Source: Acidipropionibacterium acidipropionici
GTDB lineage: Bacteria; Actinomycetota; Actinomycetes; Propionibacteriales; Propionibacteriaceae
DNA: 64,000 nt
Reading direction: 5' to 3'
NCBI RefSeq assembly: GCF_001441165.1
Contig: NZ_CP013126.1
Location: 959,551 to 1,023,550, forward strand
The position numbers and the translations under genes were made by a program. A model generated the notes under the pieces. The model was given only the letters and a program-made list of their open reading frames with translations, did no database searches and had not been told where the DNA came from. Shown piece by piece: positions 8,388 through 17,173 of this stretch (the stretch's first letter is position 1; every line of letters starts with the position of its first letter).

Positions 8388-9994
8388 TCGCTCGCGATCC
8401 GCGATCCAGCACAGGGATCGCTCGCGATCCGCGATCCAACACAGGGACCGCTCGCGATCCGCGATCCAACACAGGGACCGCTCGCGGATCGTGGCTCGAT
8501 CACCCGACAGGTGCCGGCACCCTCGGGCGCCGGCTCCTGGCCCGGGTGGTGGCCATCGTCATCGTGGTGGCCATCGCACTGGCAGGGGCGACGACGCTGG
8601 GCACCCGCCACATCCTGTCCTCCCAGCTGGACCGCCAGCTGGACACCGCCAGCGCCAGGCAGGCCACCCATCCCGGCACCGGGACCTGCCCGTCCATCCC
8701 GGGCCACGGCCCGGCACCGGGCTCGGACGTGCTGGGCAACCTGCTCAGCTCGATCTTCGTCGCCAGGTGCGCCAACGGTCAGGTCTCCGCCTCGATGGTG
8801 GCCGAGGGAGAGGTGAACTCGACAGTCACCACCACCTACCCCGAGGCCCTCGGCGAGCTGCTCGCGGTGCCCGCCGACGGCCACCGGCGCGACGTCGATC
8901 TCACCGGCCTGGGCGCCTACCGGGTGCTCTCCCAGGTGCGCGACGGCACCGTCTACGTCGTCGCCCTCCCGATGGAATCGGTCAACCATGCCGTCAACGC
9001 CCTGCTCGTTCTCGAAGCGGGCCTCACCGTGCTGGCACTCACCACCGCAGGGGTCGTGTGCCGCCGCGTCATCGTCACCAGCATCAAGCCGTTGAACCGG
9101 CTGGCCGCCACCGCCAACCAGGTCTCCGAACTCGACCTGGACTCCGGCGAGGTCAACCTGCCCGTCCGCGTCCCACCCACCCTCTCCGACCCCGCCACCG
9201 AGGTCGGACAGGTCGGCTACGCCTTCAACCACATGCTCAACAATGTCGAAGGCGCCCTGGAAGCCCGCCAACGCTCCGAGACCAAGGTCCGCCAGTTCGT
9301 CGCCGACGCCTCCCACGAACTGCGCAACCCTCTGGCCTCCATCCGCGGCTACGCCGAACTCACCCACCGCGCCGCCCACGACACCCCCGAACCCGTCCGC
9401 CACGCCATCGACCGTATCGAGGCCCAGGCCACCCGGATGAGCTCCCTGGTCGAGGACATGCTCCTGCTCGCCCGACTCGACAACGACCAGACCTTCGATC
9501 TGGTGCCGACCGATCTGGTCGAACTGGTGCTCAATGCGGTTTCGGACTCCCGGGCCGCCGGCACCGACCACACCTGGACCCTCGACCTGCCCGACGACCC
9601 CGTCACCGTGGCCGCCGACCCCGACCGCCTCACACAGGTGATCACCAACGTGCTGTCCAACGCCCGCAAACACACCCCGCCCGGCACCCTCGTAGCCACC
9701 AGCGTCAGCATCGCCGACGGTCTGGCCACCGTGAGAATCGCCGACACCGGACCGGGCATCCCCGAATCGGTCCGCGACACCGTCTTCGAACGCTTCGCCC
9801 GCGCCGACACGGCCCGCACCGCCTCCAAGGAGGGCTCCACCGGCCTGGGACTGTCCATCGTCGCCGCCGTCATGGAGGCCCACCAGGGCTCGGTGCACCT
9901 GGACTCCCGGCCCGTCGGTCCCGGATCAGAACCGGCCGGTGACCAGCCCGGACAGCATGGCACCACCGTCGTGCTCACACTGCCGCTGGCCTGA
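8384..9994 (+). CDS. OmpR-class sensor histidine kinase without adjacent regulator
   Basis: Sensor kinase of up to 536 residues. The GTG start at 8384 overlaps the preceding stop codon. The first 35 residues are encoded by a 30-base tandem repeat (ARDPRSNTGT units), so the true start may lie later. A membrane segment (about 50-70) is followed by an outside domain of about 140 residues with two cysteines (GTCPSIPG, VARCANGQ), a second segment, HAMP, HisKA with DASHELRNPLASIRGY, and HATPase with NVLSNARKHTPPG and STGLGLSIVAAVM. No response regulator gene adjoins it, unusually for this class. Its place between two GT39 paralogues suggests that it senses an envelope signal. Confidence 0.88.
   Translation: MIARDPRSSTGIARDPRSNTGTARDPRSNTGTARGSWLDHPTGAGTLGRRLLARVVAIVIVVAIALAGATTLGTRHILSSQLDRQLDTASARQATHPGTGTCPSIPGHGPAPGSDVLGNLLSSIFVARCANGQVSASMVAEGEVNSTVTTTYPEALGELLAVPADGHRRDVDLTGLGAYRVLSQVRDGTVYVVALPMESVNHAVNALLVLEAGLTVLALTTAGVVCRRVIVTSIKPLNRLAATANQVSELDLDSGEVNLPVRVPPTLSDPATEVGQVGYAFNHMLNNVEGALEARQRSETKVRQFVADASHELRNPLASIRGYAELTHRAAHDTPEPVRHAIDRIEAQATRMSSLVEDMLLLARLDNDQTFDLVPTDLVELVLNAVSDSRAAGTDHTWTLDLPDDPVTVAADPDRLTQVITNVLSNARKHTPPGTLVATSVSIADGLATVRIADTGPGIPESVRDTVFERFARADTARTASKEGSTGLGLSIVAAVMEAHQGSVHLDSRPVGPGSEPAGDQPGQHGTTVVLTLPLA
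8386..8486 (+). repeat. 30-bp tandem repeat (3.4 copies) at a gene junction
   Basis: Three 30-base units (8386-8415, 8416-8445, 8446-8475) and a partial fourth differ by one or two bases. Each unit boundary forms a hairpin, GGATCGC-TC-GCGATCC. The array begins inside the stop codon of the GT39 gene and encodes a repeated decapeptide if the kinase starts at 8384. Confidence 0.9.
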
Positions 9995-10060
9995 GGCGTC
10001 ATTCCTGGCTCACAGGAAGTGAACATTCTCCGCACACAGTTCATGGCCACACTCGTGGAC

Positions 10061-10345
10061 ATGAACACCGACGCGCAGCACACCAGTCCCACCTCCGACA
10101 CGTCCACCAGCACCTACAGCAACGCCCCCCGACGGGCCCGGCACACCAGGAGCTGGTGGCACAGGGCCCGCAGCGCCACCGCCGCCATCGCGGCCGCCGC
10201 CATGGTCGGCATCGGCGGGGCCTCCTTCATGACCGCCCAGGACGCCTCGGCCGCCGGCGTCTCCCAGCACAACTATGCGATCATCTCGGCCACCCAGAGC
10301 CAGACGTCGACCCCTCCGAGCAGCAAGGACTCCGACGACGACTGA
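10061..10345 (+). CDS. Small exported peptide of unknown function
   Basis: Predicted 94-residue protein, reading MNTDAQHTSPTSDTS at the start. A long basic n-region (RRARHTRSWWHRARS) precedes a hydrophobic core (ATAAIAAAAMVGIGGASF) and an Ala-x-Ala type cleavage site (DASAAG). The predicted mature part is only about 30 residues, polar, with a closing acidic tail (SKDSDDD). I chose ATG 10061 for length; the frame is open back to GTG 10019. It lies between a sensor kinase and the second GT39 gene on the same strand. I do not recognise a family. It could be a signal peptide-like product for the kinase or an envelope accessory factor; both are guesses. Confidence 0.6.
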   Translation: MNTDAQHTSPTSDTSTSTYSNAPRRARHTRSWWHRARSATAAIAAAAMVGIGGASFMTAQDASAAGVSQHNYAIISATQSQTSTPPSSKDSDDD

Positions 10346-10455
10346 GACACCGGCCCCGATGGCGCCTCAAGTTCGTCAGAAGTCCCCAGGCCCTCATACA
10401 TTCATCGATGTCCCGTCACAGGAGCGCCACACCTCCCAGAGTTGGGATGGGTGGC

Positions 10456-12741
10456 ATGAGCACAACAGCACGACTGGCCCCCACCCTCCGGAATCCACCA
10501 GGAGCCACCACGGCCACCGCCCCGACAAGGGATAACCGCGCGGTCAGCTCCTGGTGGACGGGCCGAGGGTTCCGCGGCGTCAGCCTCGCCGCCCTCCTGG
10601 TAGCGGTCGGCTGCCTGTACATCATCGGACTGTCGGCATCGGGATGGGCGAACTCCTTCTACTCCGCCGCAGCCCAGGCCGGCTCGCTGTCCTGGAAAGC
10701 GCTGTTCTTCGGATCCTCGGACGCCGCGAACTTCATCACCGTCGACAAGCCGCCGGCATTCCTGTGGATCATCGGACTGTCGGTCCGCAGCTTCGGCGTC
10801 AACTCCTGGGCGATCCTGGTACCCGAGGCCCTCGAGGGCGTCGCCGCCGTCACCGTGCTCTACTTCACCATCCGGCGGGTCCTGGCCCACGGCGGTTTCC
10901 GCGACGTCACCCCTGCCACGAACGCACTGCACAATCACGCGCACTGGGCCGCCATGGCCGGTGCCCTGGTCTTCGCGCTGACGCCGTCGGCCACCCTGAT
11001 GTTCCGGTACAACAATCCGGACGCCCTGCTGGTGCTGCTGCTGGTGATCTCGGCCTACTGCACGCTGCGCGCCACCGAGAAGGCCGAGGGCCAGAAGGGC
11101 GCCCGGAAGTGGCTGATCCTGGCCGGCGTCGCCGTCGGATTCGGGTTCCTCACCAAGATGCTGCAGGCCCTGCTCATACTGCCCGCCCTGGTGGTCGCCT
11201 ACGCGGTGGCCTCCCGGCGCAGCTGGGGGCGCAAGATCGTCGACCTTCTCGCCGCCTTCGTCGCGATGATCGTCTCGGCCGGCTGGTACATCGCGATCTT
11301 CGAGCTGGTCCCCACCTCCTCGAGGCCCTACATGGGCGGCACTCAGACGAACTCCTTCCTGGAACTGGTCTTCGGCTACAACGGCTTCGGCCGGATCACC
11401 GGCAATGAGACCGGCGCCGTGGTGCCCGGCGGCACCACCGGCGCCGGCTCCTGGGGATCCACGGGATTGACCCGCCTGTTCATCGGGACATCGGGGGGCA
11501 TGGTCACCTGGCTCATCCCCGCCGCCCTCATCCTCGCCGGCTTCGCCGTGGCGCTGCTGGGCCGGGGCGCCTGGCGCAATCTGGCCGTTCCGTTCAGAGA
11601 CGCCGGACGCCGCGACCCCCAGCCGAGCCGCGCCGACGTCCGCTCGACCCAGACCCTGGCCGGCCTCATCGTGATGGCCGGCACCATGGTGGTCACCTAC
11701 CTCACCTTCGCCTACATGGCGGGCATCTACCACGACTACTACACGGTGGCGCTGACGCCGTGGATCGGCGGGACGGTGGCGCTGGGCGCCGCGGTCTGCT
11801 GGAGGCAGCGTCGTCGCCTCGTAGCGCGTATCGGACTGGCCGTCGCGACGCTGGCCACCAGCGCCTGGGCGATCTACCTGCTGTCCCAGGCCGGCGGGTC
11901 CTGGCTGTGGCTGGCCGGGGTGGCCGGTGTCGCCGGTCTGGCCGGGGCGATCCTGCTTCTGCTCGCCGACCGGGTGATCCCGGCGCTGGCCAGGACCGGC
12001 GTCGTCCTCGCCCTCATCGCGGCCCTCGCGGGCCCCACCGGATATTCGATCAACACCGCCGCCACCGCGCACTCCGGTGCGATCATCACAGCCGGACCGG
12101 TCTCCGGAGGGATGGGCGGCATGGGCGGCGGCCCCGGAGGCGGCCAGGGAGGTCGCCAGGCTGGCGGTCAGGGTGGCCCCGGCGCCCAGCAGGGAGGCGC
12201 CCAGCAGGGCGGGCCCGGTGCCAACGGCAACCAGGGAACGCGACAGGGCGGCACCCAGCAGGGCGGCCCGGGCGCAGCCACCGGGAATCAGGGCCCCCAG
12301 GGCAGCACCCGGACCAGGGGTCAGGGCGGCGGCATGGGCGGCGGAGGCGGCATGGGCGGTCTCAACGGCAGCACCGAGGTGTCGACCGCGGCCAAGACCC
12401 TGCTGTCGACCAACGCCTCCTCCTACACCTGGGTCGCGGCGACGATCGGCTCCAACACCGCGGCCAGCTACCAGCTGGCCACCGGGTACCCGGTGATGGC
12501 GATCGGCGGCTACAACGGCACCGACAACGCCCCCACCCTGGCCCAGTTCAAGCAGTTGGTGGCCCAGCACAAGATCCACTACTACATCGCCGGGGACTCC
12601 GGCGGCATGGGAGGCGGGCAGACCAGTTCGTCGAGCGGATCCAGTGCCGCCAGCGAGATCACTGCCTGGGTCAAGGCCACGTACAGCTCGAAGACAGTCG
12701 GGAGCACCACTGTGTATGACCTGACGAGCTCGGCTTCGTGA
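10456..12741 (+). CDS. GT39-type membrane glycosyltransferase (paralogue 2)
   Basis: Membrane glycosyltransferase of about 761 residues, a clear paralogue of the gene at 6099. Shared landmarks are FITVDKPPAFLWIIGLSVRSFG in the first outside loop, MFRYNNPDALLVL, FLTKMLQALLILPAL, the TSSRPYMGGTQTNS loop, a Gly/Gln/Met-rich tract (about residues 550-635), and a C-terminal module with AASYQLATGYPVMAIGGYNG and VGSTTVYDLT. ATG 10456 is preceded by GGGATGG; ATG 10447 is an alternative three codons earlier. Followed by GtrA (55 bases) and a GT2 enzyme. Two acceptor-side transferases sharing one donor pathway may add different sugars or use different acceptors. Confidence 0.88.
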   Translation: MSTTARLAPTLRNPPGATTATAPTRDNRAVSSWWTGRGFRGVSLAALLVAVGCLYIIGLSASGWANSFYSAAAQAGSLSWKALFFGSSDAANFITVDKPPAFLWIIGLSVRSFGVNSWAILVPEALEGVAAVTVLYFTIRRVLAHGGFRDVTPATNALHNHAHWAAMAGALVFALTPSATLMFRYNNPDALLVLLLVISAYCTLRATEKAEGQKGARKWLILAGVAVGFGFLTKMLQALLILPALVVAYAVASRRSWGRKIVDLLAAFVAMIVSAGWYIAIFELVPTSSRPYMGGTQTNSFLELVFGYNGFGRITGNETGAVVPGGTTGAGSWGSTGLTRLFIGTSGGMVTWLIPAALILAGFAVALLGRGAWRNLAVPFRDAGRRDPQPSRADVRSTQTLAGLIVMAGTMVVTYLTFAYMAGIYHDYYTVALTPWIGGTVALGAAVCWRQRRRLVARIGLAVATLATSAWAIYLLSQAGGSWLWLAGVAGVAGLAGAILLLLADRVIPALARTGVVLALIAALAGPTGYSINTAATAHSGAIITAGPVSGGMGGMGGGPGGGQGGRQAGGQGGPGAQQGGAQQGGPGANGNQGTRQGGTQQGGPGAATGNQGPQGSTRTRGQGGGMGGGGGMGGLNGSTEVSTAAKTLLSTNASSYTWVAATIGSNTAASYQLATGYPVMAIGGYNGTDNAPTLAQFKQLVAQHKIHYYIAGDSGGMGGGQTSSSSGSSAASEITAWVKATYSSKTVGSTTVYDLTSSAS

Positions 12742-12796
12742 CCGGCGCGGTGCCGTGACCGCCCCAGTGCCTCATCCCGGGAGAAGGAGACAGACC

Positions 12797-13267
12797 ATGA
12801 CTCTCACCCACGCCGTACCGACCCGGCACAGCCCGGGGCCGGAGCGCGGTCCCGCGCGGAAGGGGCTCATCGGTCAGCTGTTGAGCTTCGGGGTGGTCGG
12901 CGTCATCAGCACGGTCGCCTACTACGTGATCTACGTGGTGCTGCGGCTCGTGATGGGGGCCCAGCTGTCCAATCTGCTGGCCCTGCTCATCACCCAGGTC
13001 TGGAACACCGCCGCGAACCGGCGCCACACCTTCGGCCTCCAGACCCGCAAGGGCATGGTGAAGCACCAGGCCAGCGGCATGATCGCCTTCGTCGTCGGGC
13101 TCGGGCTCAGCAGCGGGCTGCTGTGGCTCCTCCACCACTACACCGACCCGGCCCGATGGGCCGAGGTGCTGGTGCTGCTGGCGGCCAACGGGATCGCCAC
13201 CCTGGTGCGCTTCATCACCCTGCGACTGGTCATCGGCCACGACGAGAAGGTCGCCGCGCGGGCCTGA
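12797..13267 (+). CDS. GtrA-family membrane protein
   Basis: Protein of 156 residues with four membrane segments, matching the GtrA family. GtrA proteins are thought to help move polyprenyl-phosphate-linked sugars across the membrane. Visible features are the first segment LLSFGVVGVISTVAYYVIYV and the conserved VWNTAANRRHTF between segments two and three. ATG 12797 is chosen because AAGGAG lies 8 bases upstream. It sits between the GT39 and GT2 genes, the usual setting for a flippase linking the cytoplasmic GT2 to the outside GT39 step. Confidence 0.88.
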   Translation: MTLTHAVPTRHSPGPERGPARKGLIGQLLSFGVVGVISTVAYYVIYVVLRLVMGAQLSNLLALLITQVWNTAANRRHTFGLQTRKGMVKHQASGMIAFVVGLGLSSGLLWLLHHYTDPARWAEVLVLLAANGIATLVRFITLRLVIGHDEKVAARA

Positions 13268-13449
13268 GCACTTCCTCTTCCCCTCCCCTCAATCCCACTC
13301 TCCTGGAATCGACTCCCCGACACCCATTTCACCCGCCCCCGGGAACCGCACCGTTCCGGGGGCGGAATCACGCACAGGATAAACACACAGTTACCACACC
13401 GAATACCCGTGCTGGTGGCGAATTGTTGGGTTCAGGAGGTCACAGAACC

Positions 13450-14400
13450 ATGACTATTGACAACATCCCCACCATGACGGACGAGCGTCTCGACCAGAAG
13501 ATGCAATGGCAGTCCGGGCTGGTCATCAAGAGCGTGCCGACCGTCGAGCCGGGGCTGGAGATGCTGGTGGCCGGAACCACCGAGCCGGGGGCCGACATCG
13601 ACATCATCGTCCCTGTCTACAACGAGGCCCACGTCCTGGCGGCCTCTGTCAACCGGCTCAACTCCTGGCTCAATCGCTGGGCGGCCCAGGGATCCCCGAC
13701 AACGCGGATCACCATCGTCGACAACGCGTCGACCGATCGCACCTGGCGTCAGGCGCGCAAGCTCGCCGCGAGCCTCGACCGGGTGCGCGCCGTCCACCTC
13801 AGCCGGAAGGGGCGCGGGCGGGCCCTGCGCGAGGTGTGGACCATGTCGGACGCCACCGTACTCAGCTACATGGACGTGGATCTGTCGACGAATCTCAACG
13901 CCTTCCCCGGTCTCGTCGCACCGCTGCTCAGTGGACATTCCCAGGTGGCAATCGGATCGCGCCTAGACCGTCGGTCCCGGGTGATCCGGGGCGGCAAGCG
14001 AGAATTCATCTCGCGCAGCTACAACCACATTCTCCGGCTGTCACTGGGAGCGCATTTCTCTGACGCCCAGTGCGGTTTCAAGGCGATCCGCTCCGACGCC
14101 GCGGCCGAGCTGCTGCCGCTCATCGAGGACACCCAGTGGTTCTTCGACACTGAGCTCCTGGTGCTGGCCGACCGGGCGAAGCTGCGGATCAGCGAGATCC
14201 CGGTGGACTGGGTGGACGATCCGGACTCCCGGGTGAATGTCACCAGGACCGCCCTGGACGATCTCAAGGGGGTCGCCCGGATGGAGAAGAACCTCATCAT
14301 GGGCCGCTACCCGCTGCGCCGGATCCGCAACGCCCTGATCGCTCCGCTGGACACTTCCAGCGTGGCGGCCCCTCCCCAGTACATGGCGGCGACCGCCTGA
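13450..14400 (+). CDS. GT2-family glycosyltransferase (polyprenyl-phosphate type)
   Basis: Soluble glycosyltransferase of 316 residues, GT-A fold, likely to load a hexose from a nucleotide sugar onto polyprenyl phosphate (DPM1-like). It shows DIIVPVYNEAHVL at the nucleotide-binding start, NASTDRTW, and the metal-binding D-x-D in YMDVDLSTNL, then SDAQCGFKAIRSD and a conserved W in DTQWFFDTELL. No membrane segments follow, so it acts at the cytoplasmic face. ATG 13450 is preceded by a strong AGGAGGT at 9 bases. The 182-base gap before it contains no gene. It completes the GT2-GtrA-GT39 set. Confidence 0.9.
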   Translation: MTIDNIPTMTDERLDQKMQWQSGLVIKSVPTVEPGLEMLVAGTTEPGADIDIIVPVYNEAHVLAASVNRLNSWLNRWAAQGSPTTRITIVDNASTDRTWRQARKLAASLDRVRAVHLSRKGRGRALREVWTMSDATVLSYMDVDLSTNLNAFPGLVAPLLSGHSQVAIGSRLDRRSRVIRGGKREFISRSYNHILRLSLGAHFSDAQCGFKAIRSDAAAELLPLIEDTQWFFDTELLVLADRAKLRISEIPVDWVDDPDSRVNVTRTALDDLKGVARMEKNLIMGRYPLRRIRNALIAPLDTSSVAAPPQYMAATA

Positions 14401-14559
14401 GGGGCCGTGTCAAGGCCGGCCCGGGGCAGGATCCCGACCAGATTCTCCTCACCCCCCCCCCCGGTCCCCAAGCTCCGGCTCTACCCCGGGCATCCGCTTC
14501 GTACTGCCCTGTCCCTCCTCCCATCCCGTCCTCTCACCACCCGTTCCTCCCGTCTCTCT

Positions 14560-14631
14560 CCACGACGCGCCAGAGTGTGGACGAGCCGCCTGAAATACCT
14601 GGCGGCCCGTGCAGGTCCTGGCGCGTCGTGG
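14560..14631. terminator. Nested inverted repeat after the GT2 gene
   Basis: CCACGACGCGCCAG (14560-14573) pairs with its exact complement at 14618-14631, and an inner GCCGCC/GGCGGC stem (14585-14590, 14601-14606) sits in the loop. It lies 160 bases after the GT2 stop. No T-tract follows, so termination is possible but not proven. Confidence 0.55.
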
Positions 14632-14744
14632 CGTCACAGGACGTCGTTCCCCTGCTTGGAAACGGGTTGCCAGGGACCCTTGGCAAGATTCTGCAATCGT
14701 GGTGACCGAGGGTGTGACATCCTCCTCGCCCCGAGACCCTTCCG

Positions 14745-15098
14745 GAACGGCCTGGTGCCCAGGGCGACCGGTTCGGTGACCGCCACAACTGCAGAGCACC
14801 GCCAAGCACGTCTGAGATCGTCCGGCGATCAAGCGCCAGACATCTGCCGGGCATTTCAGCGAGAACGGCCTGGTGCCCACGGCGACCGGTTCGGTGGCCA
14901 CCACAACTGCAGAGCACCGGCAAGCGGGCCTGACATCGTCCGGCGATCAAGCGCCAGGCATATCCCGGGCATTTCAGCGAGAACGGCCTGGTGCCCACGG
15001 CGACCGGTTCGGTGACCGCCACAACTGCAGAGCACCGGCAAGCGGGCCTGACATCGTCCGGCGATCAAGCGCCAGGTATCTGCCGGGCATTTCAGCGA
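14745..15098 (+). repeat. Three tandem 118-bp repeats in non-coding DNA
   Basis: Units start at 14745, 14863 and 14981, each with GAACGGCCTGGTGCCC, and all are exactly 118 bases long. Units 2 and 3 differ at only a few positions and unit 1 at slightly more. The length is not a multiple of three and no frame stays open across all units with coding character, so the array is probably non-coding. Each unit contains a small GATCGTCCGGCGATC hairpin. The rest of the 14401-15295 gap holds only hairpins and a short direct repeat. Confidence 0.92.
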
Positions 15099-15134
15099 GA
15101 CACCAGGGGTCTCGGACAAGAACCGCACATAAAA

Positions 15135-15168
15135 CCGCCCTGTCGCGCTGGATTGCACGACAGGGCGG
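15135..15168 (-). terminator. Terminator downstream of the arylsulfotransferase
   Basis: On the minus strand an 11-bp stem (CCGCCCTGTCG with its complement, 12-base loop) is followed directly by TTTT. It lies about 130 bases after the stop of the minus-strand gene at 15296. This is the expected shape of an intrinsic terminator, with a short U-tract. Confidence 0.65.
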
Positions 15169-15176
15169 GAGTACGA

Positions 15177-15290
15177 GGGATGCAAGAGGTCGGCCCCCTG
15201 CCCCGAACCACGACCACGAGGCCCGCGCCGCGGACCCGACCTCCGCTCAACCCACCGCCCGGGGGATGCAAGGGGGTCGGCCCCCTGCCC
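15177..15290. repeat. Short direct repeat with GGGG/CCCC hairpin
   Basis: The string GGATGCAAG-x-GGTCGGCCCCCTGCCC occurs at about 15177-15203 and again, slightly changed, at 15263-15290. Each copy can fold into a small hairpin. It lies just past the end of the minus-strand sulfotransferase gene. Confidence 0.6.
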
Positions 15291-15295
15291 GGAAA

Positions 15296-17110
15296 TCACG
15301 CATACCAGAATCCCTTGAAGGAGTCCTTGTAGGCCCGGTAGCCCAGGCTTGTGGAGTCGTAGCGGTAGGTCGCCAGGACCGTGCCGTCGGGCCTTCGCTC
15401 AAAGAAGAGGTAGGCCTTGCCCGAGTGCACCACGGCATTGTCGGAGATCGTCCCACCACCCAGCCGGAAGACGTTTGAGACCACCGAGGAATAGGGCACG
15501 TCGACGCGGAAGGCCTCCTTGTAGGTGCCGGCCTTCTCGTCCACCAGATAGCGCAGCCAGTGGCTGGTGCCCTTGGTCGCGGTGGCCGATGCGTTCGACG
15601 GCCCGATCCCCTTCCAGTCCTTGTCAGCACGTGTTCCCAGATACCAGTAGTTGTTGTTGAACATCTCCAGGTAGTACTGGCCGGCGGGCAGCTCCGGATC
15701 GTGGATGCGCTCCACGGAGTGCTGCCCCGCATTGCCGGTCGGCGATCCGGAGGCGGTGAGGAAGTGCTTCTGGTATCCGGTGCCCTTCCACAGCGCGGGG
15801 GTGCCGATCATGTACCGCACGCTCGGCGTGGAGTCGGCGTCCAGCGCATTGTCCAGAGCGATGATGGTCGACGTCTCCCGCGATGACAGGTACATCACAT
15901 CGCCGACCACCTGGACGGTGTTGAGATGGGCCCAGTCCTCCCCGACGACACCGTAGGGGTCCGCTGTGGCGGTCGACCGGGTGTGAGCGAGCTTCTCGTA
16001 GTTCGGCAGCACCTTCTGCAGGTCGACGCACTCGGCCACCTCGCCGGAGTTCAGGTCGATCCGCAGGACCCTGTCCTCCACCCGTCCTGAGCCGGACCGG
16101 CTGGCCAGGGCGTAGACGATATCGCCGACGACGACCAGGTCGTGATGGGTGGTGTAGCCGTTGAAGTCGATGATCGGATCGGCATGGCCGAGGTGGTCGA
16201 GCACGCTGATCTGGCTGGAGCTGGTGTTGGTGATCAGTCGGCCGTCCTCGACGACGACGTGGTAGTGCTCCTGGTCGGTGGCCAGCAGTTCGGCGCGCAT
16301 CACTCCGTGATTGTCGAAAAGGTAGGTGTTGTTGCCCTGGGGCCCGACCACCCCGGTGAGCGCGAAGAGCCCCGGCGTCAGGGCGCTCTCGTCGGAGACG
16401 CTTGCGGAGATCTGGGTGCCGTAGCCCGAGAGGGTGGCCGGGGCGGGGATCGACGCCGTGATCACCTTCTTCGCCCCGGACGTCGGCGTCCAGGTCAAGG
16501 TGAGGGTGTTCCGGGCCCCGGGCACCAGGGCGACGACGAGCCCCTCGAATCCCTTGGATGCGTGGTTTGCGGCGACAGCGCTGAAGGTCGCGGTGGAGGC
16601 GGTGGCGCAGGAGACACTGAGCTTCCCCGAGGTGGCGGCGTCGAAGTAGACGTAGAGGCCGGTCCTGGTGGTGCCGTAGGGATCCAGCACCATCAAGGGG
16701 CTGTCGACCGCCCAGGACTGGGACATCTTCTTGGCCATGAGCGCCTGGTGGCGCGCACCCTGGGTCGCGGTGTTGTAGACGGCGGGTTCGGTCTGGGAGT
16801 CGGTGAGCCTGTACTTCATGGACCAGACGGTGAGCTTCCCATCGGCGAGGTATTTGCTCAGGTAGACCTTCGACGGGTCGACGGTAGGGGTCGCGGCCGC
16901 GGCGGCCTTGGCCGCGGTGCGCCTGGCCCGTCTGACGTAGACGCCGGCTCCGGTCAGCCCGATCCCTCCGATCCCGCCGAGGCCGACGAGGCCCGCCGAT
17001 CTCAGCAGGTCTCGTCGGCTCATGCCGCCCTGCCCGGCGGAGTCCTGGGGATTCTTCGGGTCATCGGGGTTCGTCGGGGTGGATTCCGGGGTGCTGTCGT
17101 CTGTTCTCAT
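15296..17110 (-). CDS. Tat-exported arylsulfotransferase (ASST) family protein
   Basis: Predicted exported protein of 604 residues with a Tat signal (SRRDLLRSAGLVGLGG, about residues 31-55). The body matches the arylsulfotransferase (ASST) family: a beta-propeller with TTHHDLVVVGDIVYALASR, then GEDWAHLNTVQVVGDVMYLSSRE (described here as one block, about residues 375-400), and AGQHSVERI, supplying the conserved histidines and arginine that surround the sulfo-histidine in known AssT enzymes. Known members move sulfate between aryl esters and phenols. The start may instead be M30 (17023), right before the Tat motif. It is 63 bases downstream of the beta-helix lipoprotein gene on the same strand. 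The substrate cannot be read from sequence. Confidence 0.75.
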   Translation of the reverse strand: MRTDDSTPESTPTNPDDPKNPQDSAGQGGMSRRDLLRSAGLVGLGGIGGIGLTGAGVYVRRARRTAAKAAAAATPTVDPSKVYLSKYLADGKLTVWSMKYRLTDSQTEPAVYNTATQGARHQALMAKKMSQSWAVDSPLMVLDPYGTTRTGLYVYFDAATSGKLSVSCATASTATFSAVAANHASKGFEGLVVALVPGARNTLTLTWTPTSGAKKVITASIPAPATLSGYGTQISASVSDESALTPGLFALTGVVGPQGNNTYLFDNHGVMRAELLATDQEHYHVVVEDGRLITNTSSSQISVLDHLGHADPIIDFNGYTTHHDLVVVGDIVYALASRSGSGRVEDRVLRIDLNSGEVAECVDLQKVLPNYEKLAHTRSTATADPYGVVGEDWAHLNTVQVVGDVMYLSSRETSTIIALDNALDADSTPSVRYMIGTPALWKGTGYQKHFLTASGSPTGNAGQHSVERIHDPELPAGQYYLEMFNNNYWYLGTRADKDWKGIGPSNASATATKGTSHWLRYLVDEKAGTYKEAFRVDVPYSSVVSNVFRLGGGTISDNAVVHSGKAYLFFERRPDGTVLATYRYDSTSLGYRAYKDSFKGFWYA

Positions 17111-17173
17111 CCACCCCAGTCAATGTCTGCCAACTGTCCAGCAGCTGTCCAGATCCTGATACCTAGTTAGTTG

